Part shown: piece by piece, positions 15,359 through 23,574 of the stretch | Layout: every line of letters begins with the position of its first letter | Numbering within the stretch: position 1 is the first letter of the stretch | Assembly: GCA_030538415.1 (NCBI GenBank) | Contig: JAUNTY010000032.1 | Span: 1 to 34,387 of the forward strand | From: Neisseria sp. | Lineage (GTDB): Bacteria; Pseudomonadota; Gammaproteobacteria; Burkholderiales; Neisseriaceae | Length of the DNA stretch: 34,387 bases | Direction of reading: 5' to 3' | Made by a program: the position numbers and the translations under genes | Notes under the pieces: generated by a model | Databases searched by the model: none | The model's input: only the letters and a program-made list of their open reading frames with translations | What the model was told of the DNA's origin: nothing

Positions 15359-15985
15359 ATGTATCAGGGTGAGCGTTTTAATGCTTACAGCCACTTGATT
15401 GGCGCGATATTGGCGGTGGCCGGCACGGTGTTGCTGCTGGTGAAGGCGGCGCAAACGCAGGAGGTGTATAAAATCATCAGTTCGGCGGCGTATGGCACAT
15501 GTTTGATTGTGCTGTATGTCGGCTCGACGATTTACCACAGCATCCGCCATCCGGGGGCGAAAGGGGTGCTGCAGAAGCTCGACCATTGCGCGATTTACCT
15601 CTTGATTGCGGGCAGCTATACGCCGTTTACGCTGGTAACGCTGCACGGCGCCTGGGGCTGGTCGCTGTTTGGCGTGTCGTGGGGATTGGCGGCGTTCGGG
15701 ATTGCGCAGGAGCTGACGATAGGCCGCAAAAGCGAGCGGCGGTTGTTGTCGATGATTTTATATGTGGTGATGGGCTGGCTGGTGGTGGTGGCGATTTACC
15801 CGCTGCTGAAAACGCTGCCGTTGTGGGGGCTTTTCTGGCTGGTGCTCGGCGGCGTGCTGTACAGCAGCGGTATTTACTGGTTTATCAATGACGAGAAAAT
15901 CAAACACGGCCACGGCATCTGGCATTTGTTTGTTTTGGGCGGCAGTCTGGCGCAATTTGTGTGCGTGTATTTTTATGTGGTGTAG
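15359..15985 (+). CDS. trhA: TrhA/hemolysin III family membrane protein
   Basis: This 208-residue seven-helix inner-membrane protein belongs to the PAQR/hemolysin III superfamily, whose bacterial members (TrhA, YqfA) influence membrane lipid homeostasis. The family's conserved residues are visible: ERFNAYSHLIGA near residues 5-16, STIYHSI near 57-63, KLDHCAIYLLIAGSYTPF near 74-91 and the final GHGIWHLFVLGGS near 187-199. The His and Asp residues in these segments form the presumed metal site. AGGAAAG precedes the ATG. It is flanked by repeats and a strong terminator, so it is a single-gene unit. Direct haemolytic activity should not be assumed. Confidence 0.9.
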   Translation: MYQGERFNAYSHLIGAILAVAGTVLLLVKAAQTQEVYKIISSAAYGTCLIVLYVGSTIYHSIRHPGAKGVLQKLDHCAIYLLIAGSYTPFTLVTLHGAWGWSLFGVSWGLAAFGIAQELTIGRKSERRLLSMILYVVMGWLVVVAIYPLLKTLPLWGLFWLVLGGVLYSSGIYWFINDEKIKHGHGIWHLFVLGGSLAQFVCVYFYVV

Positions 15986-16006
15986 TGTTTGATTTGATGT
16001 TGATAG

Positions 16007-16042
16007 AGAGGCCGTCTGAAACTTTTGCTTTCAGACGGCCTC
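16007..16042 (+). terminator. DUS inverted-pair terminator of trhA
   Basis: AGAGGCCGTCTGAA and TTCAGACGGCCTCT enclose eight bases and are followed by TTAATTTTAT, 22 bases after the trhA stop. Confidence 0.85.
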
Positions 16043-16091
16043 TTTAATTTTATCTGTTTGGTATATAACATTTGAAACGGAAGGTAATGAA

Positions 16092-16544
16092 ATGAGTTCA
16101 AAAAATCTGGAATACGCAATTAATCAACTGGAGATGCAGATTGTTTCTTATCATAGTGCACTCAATAAACAAGGCAGCTGGTTACTGCTGGCTACTATTG
16201 GTTGTGCGGGATTGCAAGGGCAACGGCCATTGCAGATATTGGCATATATAATGGTTTTTGTTTTTTATGTGCTTTTGTCATTAGATGTTTTTCGTGATGC
16301 CAATGGCAATAAAAAAATCTACTTTGATGCCTGGAATGTTACTATTTTGAAGGCCATTCAATTATTAAGAGAGGAAATTGAACAGGCGGCGGAAGGTGCT
16401 GAGAAAGAATTATTGCGGCAAAAGCTGAATAATCAGTGTATTGGCAAACTTCGGTTTTGGAAAATGCGTCAGTATAATTATCTCTGGTTAGCTTTCATTT
16501 TTTGGGGAGCGTGTGTTTTTTATTCAATCTTCTGTGCGCAGTAA
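16092..16544 (+). CDS. Hypothetical membrane protein, 150 residues
   Basis: I do not recognise this family. The chain has hydrophobic segments at about residues 29-44, 49-67 and 129-148. Between the second and third lies a charged, probably coiled-coil stretch (LLREEIEQAAEGAEKELLRQKL, about 92-113), presumably cytoplasmic. GGAAGG lies eight bases before the ATG, and TATATAAC just upstream could be a -10. Base composition is clearly more AT-rich than the neighbouring housekeeping genes and codon choice is less G/C-ending, suggesting later acquisition. It is followed by a 100-bp repeat block, with no partner gene on the same strand. Confidence 0.7.
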   Translation: MSSKNLEYAINQLEMQIVSYHSALNKQGSWLLLATIGCAGLQGQRPLQILAYIMVFVFYVLLSLDVFRDANGNKKIYFDAWNVTILKAIQLLREEIEQAAEGAEKELLRQKLNNQCIGKLRFWKMRQYNYLWLAFIFWGACVFYSIFCAQ

Positions 16545-16551
16545 ACGTAGT

Positions 16552-16645
16552 AAACGTAGCGTGGGCTCTGCCCACGTTTTTGCGTTGTATCCAGCGGCTT
16601 TCAGGCGGCCTGTGGTTTTTCGCAGGCAAAGCCCGCGCTACGCGG
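16552..16645. repeat. Short palindrome-bearing intergenic repeat
   Basis: It contains AGCGTGGGCTCTGCCCACG, TTTTTGCGTTGTATCCAGC, a mutated DUS and the stem CGCAGGCAAAGCCCGCGCTACGCGG. Versions recur at 15073-15170 and 17496-17550, and the stem portion at about 17778 and 30517. No coding capacity is seen. Confidence 0.55.
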
Positions 16646-16660
16646 GTTGAAATATCCGGC

Positions 16661-17128
16661 TTATATCATGTCGGCCACCATAATCATAATAGGCTCTTTG
16701 CCATCCAGGCGCCTAACGACGTAAGCGTTTGCATTGTACTTGCGATTAAATCCATAGGCCACCAGGTAATCCGACGGCGATGCGGCCAGACCGGCATCTG
16801 AATATAATCGGTCAAACCTGTCAACAGGCATCCCCTCGGGAACATTATCCAGTGGACCGAATGTTAAAGCAGACACATCGGTGTCGCCGCCAAAAACCAG
16901 AACGCCGGCGGTATCGACGCCCATTGCGCCGGGGTATTCGCAGAAGCTGCGCAGCGGTGTGCCAAACTGTGCCGAGGGGAAAATTGCGCTGAGTGCATTT
17001 TGCATTCGGGAAGCCTCACTCTCAATACACGGTTTGATTTCTAGTGCGTCTCCGGGAATACTCATTTTGAGTCCAATCCATATTGCGGTTGCGAGGGAGA
17101 GACCCGCTATCAGGCTTCGAATCTTCAT
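16661..17128 (-). CDS. Hypothetical exported or membrane-anchored protein, 155 residues
   Basis: The family is not recognised. Residues 1-25 (MKIRSLIAGLSLATAIWIGL...) form an uncleaved anchor or signal sequence, and the remainder is soluble with cysteines near residues 34 and 63 that could form a periplasmic disulfide. AGGAG precedes the start codon at good spacing on the minus strand. The C-terminal part, from DYLVAYGFNRKYNANAYVV to the end, is rich in beta-type sequence. It stands alone between repeat blocks, with a DUS hairpin just upstream. The start, signal-like N-terminus and ribosome site argue that it is a real gene. Confidence 0.7.
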   Translation of the reverse strand: MKIRSLIAGLSLATAIWIGLKMSIPGDALEIKPCIESEASRMQNALSAIFPSAQFGTPLRSFCEYPGAMGVDTAGVLVFGGDTDVSALTFGPLDNVPEGMPVDRFDRLYSDAGLAASPSDYLVAYGFNRKYNANAYVVRRLDGKEPIMIMVADMI

Positions 17129-17145
17129 CTTTCAGCTCCTGAATC

Positions 17146-17183
17146 AAGGCCGTCTGAACGCAGAATGCTTTTCAGACGGCCTT
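17146..17183. terminator. DUS inverted pair with T-run
   Basis: AAGGCCGTCTGAA and TTCAGACGGCCTT are followed on the plus strand by TTTTTATAC. It lies upstream of the minus-strand hypothetical gene, so it would stop plus-strand read-through. Confidence 0.6.
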
Positions 17184-17441
17184 TTTTTATACAGTTGGGT
17201 AACACAGGCAGAGGGCAATACAAGGTAAAGCTGATTGGCTGGGTGCGCCGACACGTTTAGATAACGATGTTATAGCCGAATCACACAATTCATGCAAGGC
17301 GGCAAACCTGCACGGCAGCCGTGGCGTTCTCCCTTTGCTTGTTTTGCTTGAAGGTTTTCGCGGGCGGATCCCACGCTGCATTGCTACGTCGCGTATCGGC
17401 AAAAATTGGTTTGCTGTTCGAGCTGTTTTGCTTGACGATAA

Positions 17442-17471
17442 AACGCCGTCTGAAATCTTTCAGACGGCGTT
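17442..17471. repeat. DUS inverted pair in the pre-norB gap
   Basis: AACGCCGTCTGAAA and TTTCAGACGGCGTT are separated by two bases. No gene ends nearby, so its role is unclear. Confidence 0.5.
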
Positions 17472-17556
17472 GTTGTGATATTGCGGTTTTCAGTAAACGT
17501 AGCGTGGGCTCTACCCACGTTTTTTGCGTTGTATCCAGCAGCTTTCAGATGGTCTG

Positions 17557-17770
17557 AAACCTTTGCAAAAAAATAACCGTCGCGCCCGCGCAGGCGGGTG
17601 CCCAGTCTGAAGCACGGCCTCAACTTAAAATTATCAACCTTGAGAATAAGCAACCCTTATGATTCAAATTGATTTTTTAGAATCAGAAAAATGGACAGGC
17701 AAGCAAAGCTACGCTTTGCACTGGGCACCCGCCTGCGCGGGTGCGACGAGCGGTGCATTTTGCAAAGCCT
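17557..17770. repeat. dRS3-like / IS-end composite element 2, about 214 bp
   Basis: The ends AACCTTTGCAAAAA and (inverted) GGCTTTGCAAAATGC flank palindromes at 17582-17601 (GCGCCCGCGCAGGCGGGTGC) and 17725-17744 (GCACCCGCCTGCGCGGGTGC). The interior is clearly homologous to element 1 (for example GGCAAGCAAAGCTACGCTTT near the right palindrome). Confidence 0.65.
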
Positions 17771-17868
17771 CGCCTGTGGTTTCTCGCGGGCAAAGCCCGT
17801 GCTACGCCGGAGTCGCAGCGAGTTGGCGGCAGCGTTTGTTTTCAGACGGCTTGAGCCAATCGGCAAAC

Positions 17869-17971
17869 TATAGTGGAAAAATTTACTTTAATACAAGGCA
17901 GCAAGCCGCAGACAGTACGGTAGTACGGTCAGGCGCAGCAACGCGGTAGCAGAGTAAGTTTTTTCACTATA
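17869..17971 (-). repeat. Correia-type element 7, 103 bp
   Basis: The arms are TATAGTGGAAAAATTTACTT and TATAGTGAAAAAACTTACTC, and the core contains AAGGCAGCAAGCCGCAGACAGTAC in reverse orientation. It is the same arm class as element 6. It directly abuts the norB terminator hairpin. Confidence 0.85.
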
Positions 17972-18001
17972 AAAGGCCGTCTGAAGTTTCAGACGGCCTT
18001 T
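17972..18001 (-). terminator. DUS inverted-pair terminator of norB
   Basis: AAAGGCCGTCTGAA and TTCAGACGGCCTTT enclose two bases, 20 bases past the norB stop on the minus strand. Confidence 0.75.
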
Positions 18002-18021
18002 GGTTTTAATCAATCAGCGCA

Positions 18022-20271
18022 TTATGCTTTCTTGCGGCTGAATACGATTTTGGTTGCCTGCCAGGCCACGCAGCAGGCGCCGCCGATGAAGACCAGGTCG
18101 GCTGCGGTGCGTACCCAACGCAGGGTGTCGAGCAGCTCTTGTTGCATGAAGCCTTCACTGCGGGCATACCACAGGCCTTCGGAAATGCTGGCGTGTGCCT
18201 GGATGATGCCGACGGGCAGCAGGCTGATGGCAATCATGCCGACGAGGCCGATGTTCAGCAGCCAGAAGCCCCAGGTCATCAGTTTGTCGTCAAACTGGGC
18301 TTCGGGTTTGATGTAGCGGGCAACCAGCAACACGAAACCGAGGGCGAGGAAGCCGTATACGCCGAAGAGGGCGGAGTGGGCGTGTACCGGAGTGGTGTTG
18401 AGGCCTTGCAGGTAGTAGAGCGAAATCGGCGGGTTGATCAGGAAGCCGAATACGCCGGCGCCGATCATGTTCCAGAAAGCCACGGCCACGAAGCACATCA
18501 GCGGCCAGCGCAGGCGTTTCGCCCACGGTGCGGCATTTTGGTAAGACCAGTGTTCGTAAGCTTCACGGCCGAGCAGGATCAGCGGCACCACTTCCAGCGC
18601 GGAGAACGATGCACCGATGGCCATCGAGCCTGAGGTCGAGCCTGCGAAATACAGGTGGTGCAGGGTGCCCGGCACGCCGCCGACCATGAAGAGGCTGGCA
18701 GAGACCAAGGTGGCGACGGTGGCGGTGCGGCGGCTGACCAAGCCCATGCTGAAGAAGATGAAGGCCAGCGATGCGGTGGCGAATACTTCGAAGAAGCCTT
18801 CCACCCACAGATGCACCACCCACCAGCGCCAGTATTCCATCACGGCAATCGGCGAATGCTCGGTGTAGAAGAGACCCGGGCCGTAGAAGAGACCCACGCC
18901 GACCATGGAGGCCACGAAGATGGCCAGCAGGTTTTTGTCGGTGCCTTTTTCTTTGAAGGCGCGGATGGTGCAGCGTACCATCAGATACAGCCACAATACC
19001 AGGCCGACGAAGAGCAACAGCTGCCAGAAGCGGCCGAGGTCGAGGTATTCGTAACCTTGGTGGCCGAACCAGAAGTTGTATTGCGGCGGAATGATGTGCG
19101 ACAGGGCAAAGAAGTTACCCGCGTATGAGCCCACCACCACAATCAGCAGCGCCACAAACAATGCGTTGACGCCCAAACGTTGGAACTTGGGATCTTCGCC
19201 GCCGTTGACAATCGGAGCGAGAAACAGACCCGCGGTGAGGAAGCCGGTGGCAATCCAGAAAATGGCCGACTGGATGTGCCAGGTGCGCGCCAGCGAGTAG
19301 GGCAGCCATTCGGAAAGGTTGAGGCCGTAGAAATTCTGGCCTTCCACGGTGTAGTGGGCAGTCAGGCCGCCCAGCAGCACTTGTGCCACAAACAGCGCTA
19401 CGGTCAGGAACACGTATTTACCCAGCGCGCGTTGCGAGGGGGTGAGCTTGACTTTGCTGATGGGGTCTTCTTTCGGGAAGGTAAGTTCTTCTTCGTCTTT
19501 TTTACGCAGGAAGGAGAAGCCCCAAACCAACAGGCCGATACCGGCAAGCAGAATCACCAGGCTGGCAAACGACCACATGTAGTTTTCGGTAGTCGGCACG
19601 TTGTTGATCAGCTTTTCGTGCGGCCAGTTGTTGGTGTAGGTGAAGTCTTCGCCGGGGCGGTTGGCCGAAGCAGACCAGGCTGTCCAGAAGAAGAAGTTGA
19701 GCATTTTCTGACGCGCTTCTTCGCTGGGCAGGGTGTTGTTTTTCATCGCGAAATGTTCGCGGGTGGTCTGGTAGGCCGGATCGTCGCCGTAAACGCCCAT
19801 GTAGTAGGGAGAAATTTCCTGAATCGCCTTGATACGGGTGTCGCTCAACACAACAGTCGTACCGTCTTCGGAAATGCGGCTCTTGTTGCGGTATTCTTCA
19901 ACCGCGCGGTCTTTCACAGCCGCTTTCTGATCCTGGTTCAGCTCTTCATATTTCTTGCCGAATTCCTGCTCGGCGGTGATGTCCATCCACGCCACCAGCT
20001 CGCGGTGCAGCCAATCGGCCGTCCAGTCGGGTGCCTGATAGGCGCCGTGACCCAGAATCGAGCCGACTTCCATGCCGCCGGTGCTTTGCCAGGCAGAAAG
20101 GCCGGAGAGGATGTCTTGTTTGCTGATGACCACTTCGCCGTTGCCGGAAACGAATTGCTCGGGATAGGGAGGGGCTTTTTTGTAAATCTCGCTGCCCATA
20201 TAGCCGAGAATGGAGAAGGTAACGATCAGCACGGCCACCAATGATAGCCAGAGCTTCTTATACTGTCCCAT
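18022..20271 (-). CDS. norB: Quinol-dependent nitric oxide reductase (qNOR)
   Basis: This 749-residue inner-membrane enzyme reduces 2 NO to N2O using quinol. It has the long qNOR form: an N-terminal membrane helix and periplasmic cytochrome-c-like domain without a CxxCH heme motif, fused to the 12-helix catalytic NorB core. Heme and non-heme iron ligand segments are visible: RTWHIQSAIFWIATG, WWVVHLWVEGFFEVFAT, GTLHHLYFAGS and TPVHAHSALFGVYGF. AGGAGC lies nine bases before the start. It diverges from aniA, the classical Neisseria layout, and a candidate NsrR operator overlaps its probable transcription start. It detoxifies the NO made by AniA or by host cells. It ends at a DUS terminator. Confidence 0.97.
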   Translation of the reverse strand: MGQYKKLWLSLVAVLIVTFSILGYMGSEIYKKAPPYPEQFVSGNGEVVISKQDILSGLSAWQSTGGMEVGSILGHGAYQAPDWTADWLHRELVAWMDITAEQEFGKKYEELNQDQKAAVKDRAVEEYRNKSRISEDGTTVVLSDTRIKAIQEISPYYMGVYGDDPAYQTTREHFAMKNNTLPSEEARQKMLNFFFWTAWSASANRPGEDFTYTNNWPHEKLINNVPTTENYMWSFASLVILLAGIGLLVWGFSFLRKKDEEELTFPKEDPISKVKLTPSQRALGKYVFLTVALFVAQVLLGGLTAHYTVEGQNFYGLNLSEWLPYSLARTWHIQSAIFWIATGFLTAGLFLAPIVNGGEDPKFQRLGVNALFVALLIVVVGSYAGNFFALSHIIPPQYNFWFGHQGYEYLDLGRFWQLLLFVGLVLWLYLMVRCTIRAFKEKGTDKNLLAIFVASMVGVGLFYGPGLFYTEHSPIAVMEYWRWWVVHLWVEGFFEVFATASLAFIFFSMGLVSRRTATVATLVSASLFMVGGVPGTLHHLYFAGSTSGSMAIGASFSALEVVPLILLGREAYEHWSYQNAAPWAKRLRWPLMCFVAVAFWNMIGAGVFGFLINPPISLYYLQGLNTTPVHAHSALFGVYGFLALGFVLLVARYIKPEAQFDDKLMTWGFWLLNIGLVGMIAISLLPVGIIQAHASISEGLWYARSEGFMQQELLDTLRWVRTAADLVFIGGACCVAWQATKIVFSRKKA

Positions 20272-20305
20272 TTTTGTGCTCCTGTTGGTTGATTTGTGTA
20301 AATTT

Positions 20306-20360
20306 AAAATTCATTAAATATGAATGTTAAAGATTGTAGCACGCCTTTTCAAAAAAGCAA
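20306..20360 (-). promoter_or_regulatory. norB promoter with candidate NsrR operator
   Basis: On the minus strand TTGCTT (20360-20355) and TACAAT (20338-20333) have a 16-base spacer. Just downstream is ATTCAT-TAAAT-ATGAAT (20309-20325), which has the ATGCAT-N5-ATGCAT spacing of NsrR sites. A site overlapping the start point fits NO-relieved repression. The factor assignment is inference. Confidence 0.5.
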
Positions 20361-20706
20361 CCGTTTCAGACGGCCTTTTACCCAAGGATATTCTTAATCA
20401 TTCGTGTCACAAAATTTGTTGGGGGAATTATTGCGGTGCGGCTTGGTTTTTGGCGGCTTGGGAGTATGTGTTTGCCGAATAAAACGGAAAATGTGGTACA
20501 AAACATCGAAAAGCATCAATTTTCGGTGTTTTTATCGGAATGGAGGGTGTTTATTTGGTGTGTGTCTAAATTGCAACACTAGCCACCGGAGCGGAAGCGT
20601 TGGCATTTACATTTTCTGACTCGGGCGCGTGGGGAAGTAAAAAACGGAAGAAATAATAGCTATTTGGTATGGGATTTCCTAGTTATTAAGAGTTAGCTTT
20701 TAACAA
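20361..20706. other. Gap between norB and aniA control sites, no gene seen
   Basis: A 71-codon plus-strand frame at 20404-20619 is cysteine-rich by chance composition and lacks a ribosome site, so it is not called. Apart from a reverse DUS at 20365-20376 I see no repeat. Further regulator sites (for example NarP) may lie here, but I cannot identify one. Confidence 0.5.
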
Positions 20707-20771
20707 AACATACATATTTTATGAATAAATTGACCTGCATCAAAAACGACAACACGCAGTTACACCATAAT
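20707..20771 (+). promoter_or_regulatory. aniA promoter with FNR box and candidate NsrR site
   Basis: TTGACCTGCATCAA at 20730-20743 is a good FNR box (one mismatch to TTGAT-N4-ATCAA). CATAAT at 20766-20771 is the -10, placing the box near -41.5, the class II activator position. Abutting it upstream, ATACAT-ATTTT-ATGAAT (20710-20726) has NsrR spacing and shares the ATGAAT half with the norB site. This fits anaerobic, NO/nitrite-responsive expression as known for gonococcal aniA. Confidence 0.7.
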
Positions 20772-20833
20772 TCGTAAAAAACAGTAAAACACTTTTTCGA
20801 ACGAGTCATAAACCCTAAAGCAAGGAACCCACC

Positions 20834-22327
20834 ATGAAACGCCAAACCTTAGCTGCACTCATCGCTTCCGCATTCGTCATGGCCGCCTGTGGCCAGCAAG
20901 CGGCCGAAAAACCCGCCGAATCTTCTGTGGCTCCGGCAGCCAGCCAGCCGTCGCAGGCGCAAGAACAACAAGGCGACTTGCCGGTGATTGATGCGGTGAT
21001 GACGCATGCCCCAGAAGTGCCGCCGCCGCTCGATCGCGACCATGCCGCCAAAGTGGTGGTGAAAATCGAGGTGGTGGAAAAAGTGATGCAGATGGCCGAC
21101 GGCGTCGACTATAAATATTGGACATTCGGCGGCGATGTGCCGGGTCAATTTATCCGTGTGCGCGAAGGCGACCAGGTGGAAGTGCAATTCTCCAACCGCC
21201 CCGACTCTACCGTGCCGCATAACATCGACTTCCACGCGGCCACCGGCCCCGGCGGCGGCGCAGCGGCATCGTTCACCGCGCCGGGCCACACGTCTACGTT
21301 CAGTTTCAAGGCGCTGCAACCCGGCCTCTATATCTACCATTGCGCCACCGCGCCCGTGGGCATGCACATTGCCAACGGTATGTACGGCCTGATTTTGGTC
21401 GAGCCGAAAGAAGGTTTGCCGAAAGTGGATAAAGAATTCTATGTGGTGCAGGGCGATTTCTACACCAGAGGCAATTATGGCGAACGCGGCCTGCAACCCT
21501 TTGATATGGAAAAAGCGATTAAAGAGCAGCCTGATTATGTGGTGTTCAACGGCCACGTAGGCGCCATCGCGGGTGACAATGCCCTGAAAGCCAACGTCGG
21601 TGAAAAAATACGCCTGTTTGTGGGTAACGGCGGCCCGAATCTTGTGTCTTCGTTCCACGTTATCGGTGAAATCTTCGATACCGTGCATGTGGAAGGCGGC
21701 GATTTGATTAATAAAAATGTTCAAACCACGTTGGTGCCGGCCGGCGGCGCTGCGATTGTCGACTTCAAGGTAGACGTTCCGGGCAGCTACACGCTGGTTG
21801 ACCACTCCATCTTCCGTGCCTTCAACAAAGGCGCCTTGGGTCAGCTCGTGGTGGAAGGCGCTGAAGACAAGGAAATCTTCTCGGGCAAAATCAGCGACAC
21901 CGTTTATCAGCCTGAAGGCGGCGCGATTCAAACCGTACCGCTGACCGCCAGCGAGGCGCAGCAGGTAGAGGCAGGCCCCGCCAAAGCCACCAATAAAGAA
22001 GAGCAGATCCAGCTCGGCAAAGCGGTGTATGACAGCAACTGCCTGGCCTGCCACCAAGCCAACGGCCAAGGTGTGGAAGGCGCGTTCCCGCCGCTGGCCA
22101 AATCTGACTACCTGGCGGCCGACACCAAGCGCGGTATCCACGCCGTGTTGCGCGGCGTAAGCGGCAAAATCACGGTAAACGGCAAGGAATATAACAGCGT
22201 GATGCCTGCGGTGGCGTTGAACGACGAACAAACCGCCAACGTGCTGACCTATATCCTCAACAGCTGGGGCAACAGCGGCGCCCAAGTGACGGCTGCCGAA
22301 GTGGCCGCAGAGCGCAATGCCAAGTAA
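20834..22327 (+). CDS. aniA: Copper nitrite reductase AniA with C-terminal cytochrome c domain
   Basis: This 497-residue lipoprotein reduces nitrite to NO at the cell envelope. A signal peptide ends in the lipobox MAAC (Cys19), followed by a low-complexity Ala/Gln/Ser linker. Two cupredoxin domains follow. [15 protein letters not shown] supplies type 1 and type 2 His and the active-site Asp; [16 protein letters not shown] supplies the type 1 Cys, His and Met. [11 protein letters not shown] and [10 protein letters not shown] provide the remaining His residues. After about residue 385 comes a class I cytochrome c domain with CLACH at 403-407 and a likely axial Met at 457 (SVMPAV). Gonococcal AniA lacks this domain and is about 390 residues. 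AAGGAA precedes the ATG. Confidence 0.96.
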   Translation: MKRQTLAALIASAFVMAACGQQAAEKPAESSVAPAASQPSQAQEQQGDLPVIDAVMTHAPEVPPPLDRDHAAKVVVKIEVVEKVMQMADGVDYKYWTFGGDVPGQFIRVREGDQVEVQFSNRPDSTVPHNIDFHAATGPGGGAAASFTAPGHTSTFSFKALQPGLYIYHCATAPVGMHIANGMYGLILVEPKEGLPKVDKEFYVVQGDFYTRGNYGERGLQPFDMEKAIKEQPDYVVFNGHVGAIAGDNALKANVGEKIRLFVGNGGPNLVSSFHVIGEIFDTVHVEGGDLINKNVQTTLVPAGGAAIVDFKVDVPGSYTLVDHSIFRAFNKGALGQLVVEGAEDKEIFSGKISDTVYQPEGGAIQTVPLTASEAQQVEAGPAKATNKEEQIQLGKAVYDSNCLACHQANGQGVEGAFPPLAKSDYLAADTKRGIHAVLRGVSGKITVNGKEYNSVMPAVALNDEQTANVLTYILNSWGNSGAQVTAAEVAAERNAK

Positions 22328-22337
22328 TTGATATCAT

Positions 22338-22375
22338 AGGCCGTCTGAAAACTGCTCCCTGTGTTCAGACGGCCT
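22338..22375 (+). terminator. DUS inverted-pair terminator of aniA
   Basis: AGGCCGTCTGAA and TTCAGACGGCCT enclose 14 bases and begin 11 bases past the aniA stop. Only TTTC follows, so read-through into the nirV-like gene is possible. Confidence 0.65.
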
Positions 22376-22525
22376 TTCGATAAACCGTCAGTTTGCTTTT
22401 CAGACAGCCTTTATCCGAACGGAAGAGGGCGGTCTGCAAAGAAAACTGTATCAACATCACAAACAATAATAATGGGGTCAGGAAGCCCTAAGCTGCCATG
22501 ACAACGCCCCCGAGAGAGAGCTGCC

Positions 22526-23284
22526 ATGAATACCGACACCACCAAATTATTCGCATTCGCCCTGCTGGCCTGTATCAGCACGGGCGTCGGCGCGGCCGAA
22601 ATGGCCAAAATCAGCGGCGGCAGCTACCGCCCGCTGTATCTGAAAAAAGACACGCCGATGATTGCGGTGAAGCCGTTCCAGCTCGACAAACTGCCGGTGA
22701 CCAACCGCGAATTTGCCGAATTTGCAGCCAAAAACCCGCAATGGCAGCGCGGCAAAATCAGCAGCAAGCAGGCCGAAGAAAGCTATTTGCGCCATTGGGC
22801 GAAAAGCGGCAGCGGCTACGCGCCCAATGCGGCGGATGCAAACAAGCCGGTGACCAACGTATCCTGGTTTGCCGCCAACGCCTATTGCACCGCGCAAGGC
22901 AAGCGCCTGCCGACGATTGACGAATGGGAATATGCCGGCATGGCCTCCGCCACCCGGAAAAACGGCACCAACGAGCCCGGCTACACCCGCACCATTCTCG
23001 ACTGGTATGCCGAAGGCAGCAGCAAAGGGCTGCGCGACGTGGGCAAATCCCGCCCCAATTACTGGGGCGTGTCCGACATGCACGGCCTGATTTGGGAATG
23101 GACCGAAGATTTCAACAGCAGCCTGCTGGCATCCGGCAGCGCCGACGCCAACATGTTTTGCAGCGGCGCCGCCGTCGGTACCGCCGACCCGAGCGACTAC
23201 GCCGCCTTTATGCGCTACGGCATCCGCACCAGCCTGCAGTCGAAATTTGTGTTGAACAACCTGGGCTTCCGCTGCGCCAAATAA
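22526..23284 (+). CDS. nirV: NirV-like protein, formylglycine-generating-enzyme (SUMF1) fold
   Basis: This 252-residue protein has a cleavable signal peptide (about residues 1-24, ending GVGAAEM) and one FGE-sulfatase/SUMF1 domain. Family signatures are PVTNREFAEF, PVTNVSWFAANAYCTAQGKR, LPTIDEWEYAG, GVSDMHGLIWEWTEDF and the closing NNLGFRC. It matches the NirV proteins encoded next to copper nitrite reductases, which are proposed to help NirK maturation or function; the exact role is unproven. The classical FGE catalytic cysteine pair is not obvious. It lies 198 bases downstream of aniA on the same strand, and the periplasmic export signal fits a partner of the envelope AniA. Confidence 0.85.
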   Translation: MNTDTTKLFAFALLACISTGVGAAEMAKISGGSYRPLYLKKDTPMIAVKPFQLDKLPVTNREFAEFAAKNPQWQRGKISSKQAEESYLRHWAKSGSGYAPNAADANKPVTNVSWFAANAYCTAQGKRLPTIDEWEYAGMASATRKNGTNEPGYTRTILDWYAEGSSKGLRDVGKSRPNYWGVSDMHGLIWEWTEDFNSSLLASGSADANMFCSGAAVGTADPSDYAAFMRYGIRTSLQSKFVLNNLGFRCAK

Positions 23285-23391
23285 ATTGTGAATTTTTCCT
23301 GCTCTCTCCATTAACCAAAGCAGCTTCGGGCGGTACGGTAAAACGTATCGCCCCCTTTTTTTGCACCGGTTTACAGTCATTCATGCATAAA

Positions 23392-23534
23392 GGGGCCTTT
23401 GCAAAATCCCCCGCTCGTCGCACCCGCGCAGGCGGGTGCCCGGTGCAAAGCGTAGCTTTGCTTGTCTGTCCATTTTTCTGGAAGCTGCGCTTCAGTCTGC
23501 GCGGGCGCGACAGTTACTTTTTTGCAAAGGTTTC
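23392..23534. repeat. dRS3-like / IS-end composite element 3, shortened
   Basis: GGGGCCTTTGCAAAA at the left and (inverted) ACCTTTGCAAAAAAG at the right match the ends of elements 1 and 2. One intact palindrome GCACCCGCGCAGGCGGGTGC lies at 23420-23439; the right one is reduced to TGCGCGGGCGCGAC. The interior is about 70 bp shorter. Confidence 0.6.
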
Positions 23535-23574
23535 ATAAAGATGAGCCAACGCTGTTGGCTTATGGCGAAATCAC

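Larger units (their letters stand above)
17129..17868. other. Gene-poor repeat block between 155-aa gene and norB
   Basis: This block holds two DUS hairpins, a copy of the AGCGTGGGCTC palindrome repeat (17496-17550) and composite element 2. A 71-codon minus-strand frame at 17187-17402 lacks a ribosome site and recognisable features, so it is not called. The mosaic looks like accumulated repeat insertions. Confidence 0.55.

Noticed and set aside
17187-17402. A 71-codon minus-strand frame in the gap before norB
   Set aside because: It lacks a ribosome site and overlaps repeat-derived DNA.
20404-20619. A cysteine-rich 71-codon frame upstream of aniA
   Set aside because: No ribosome site, AT-rich intergenic composition and an implausible sequence; it lies in a regulatory gap.
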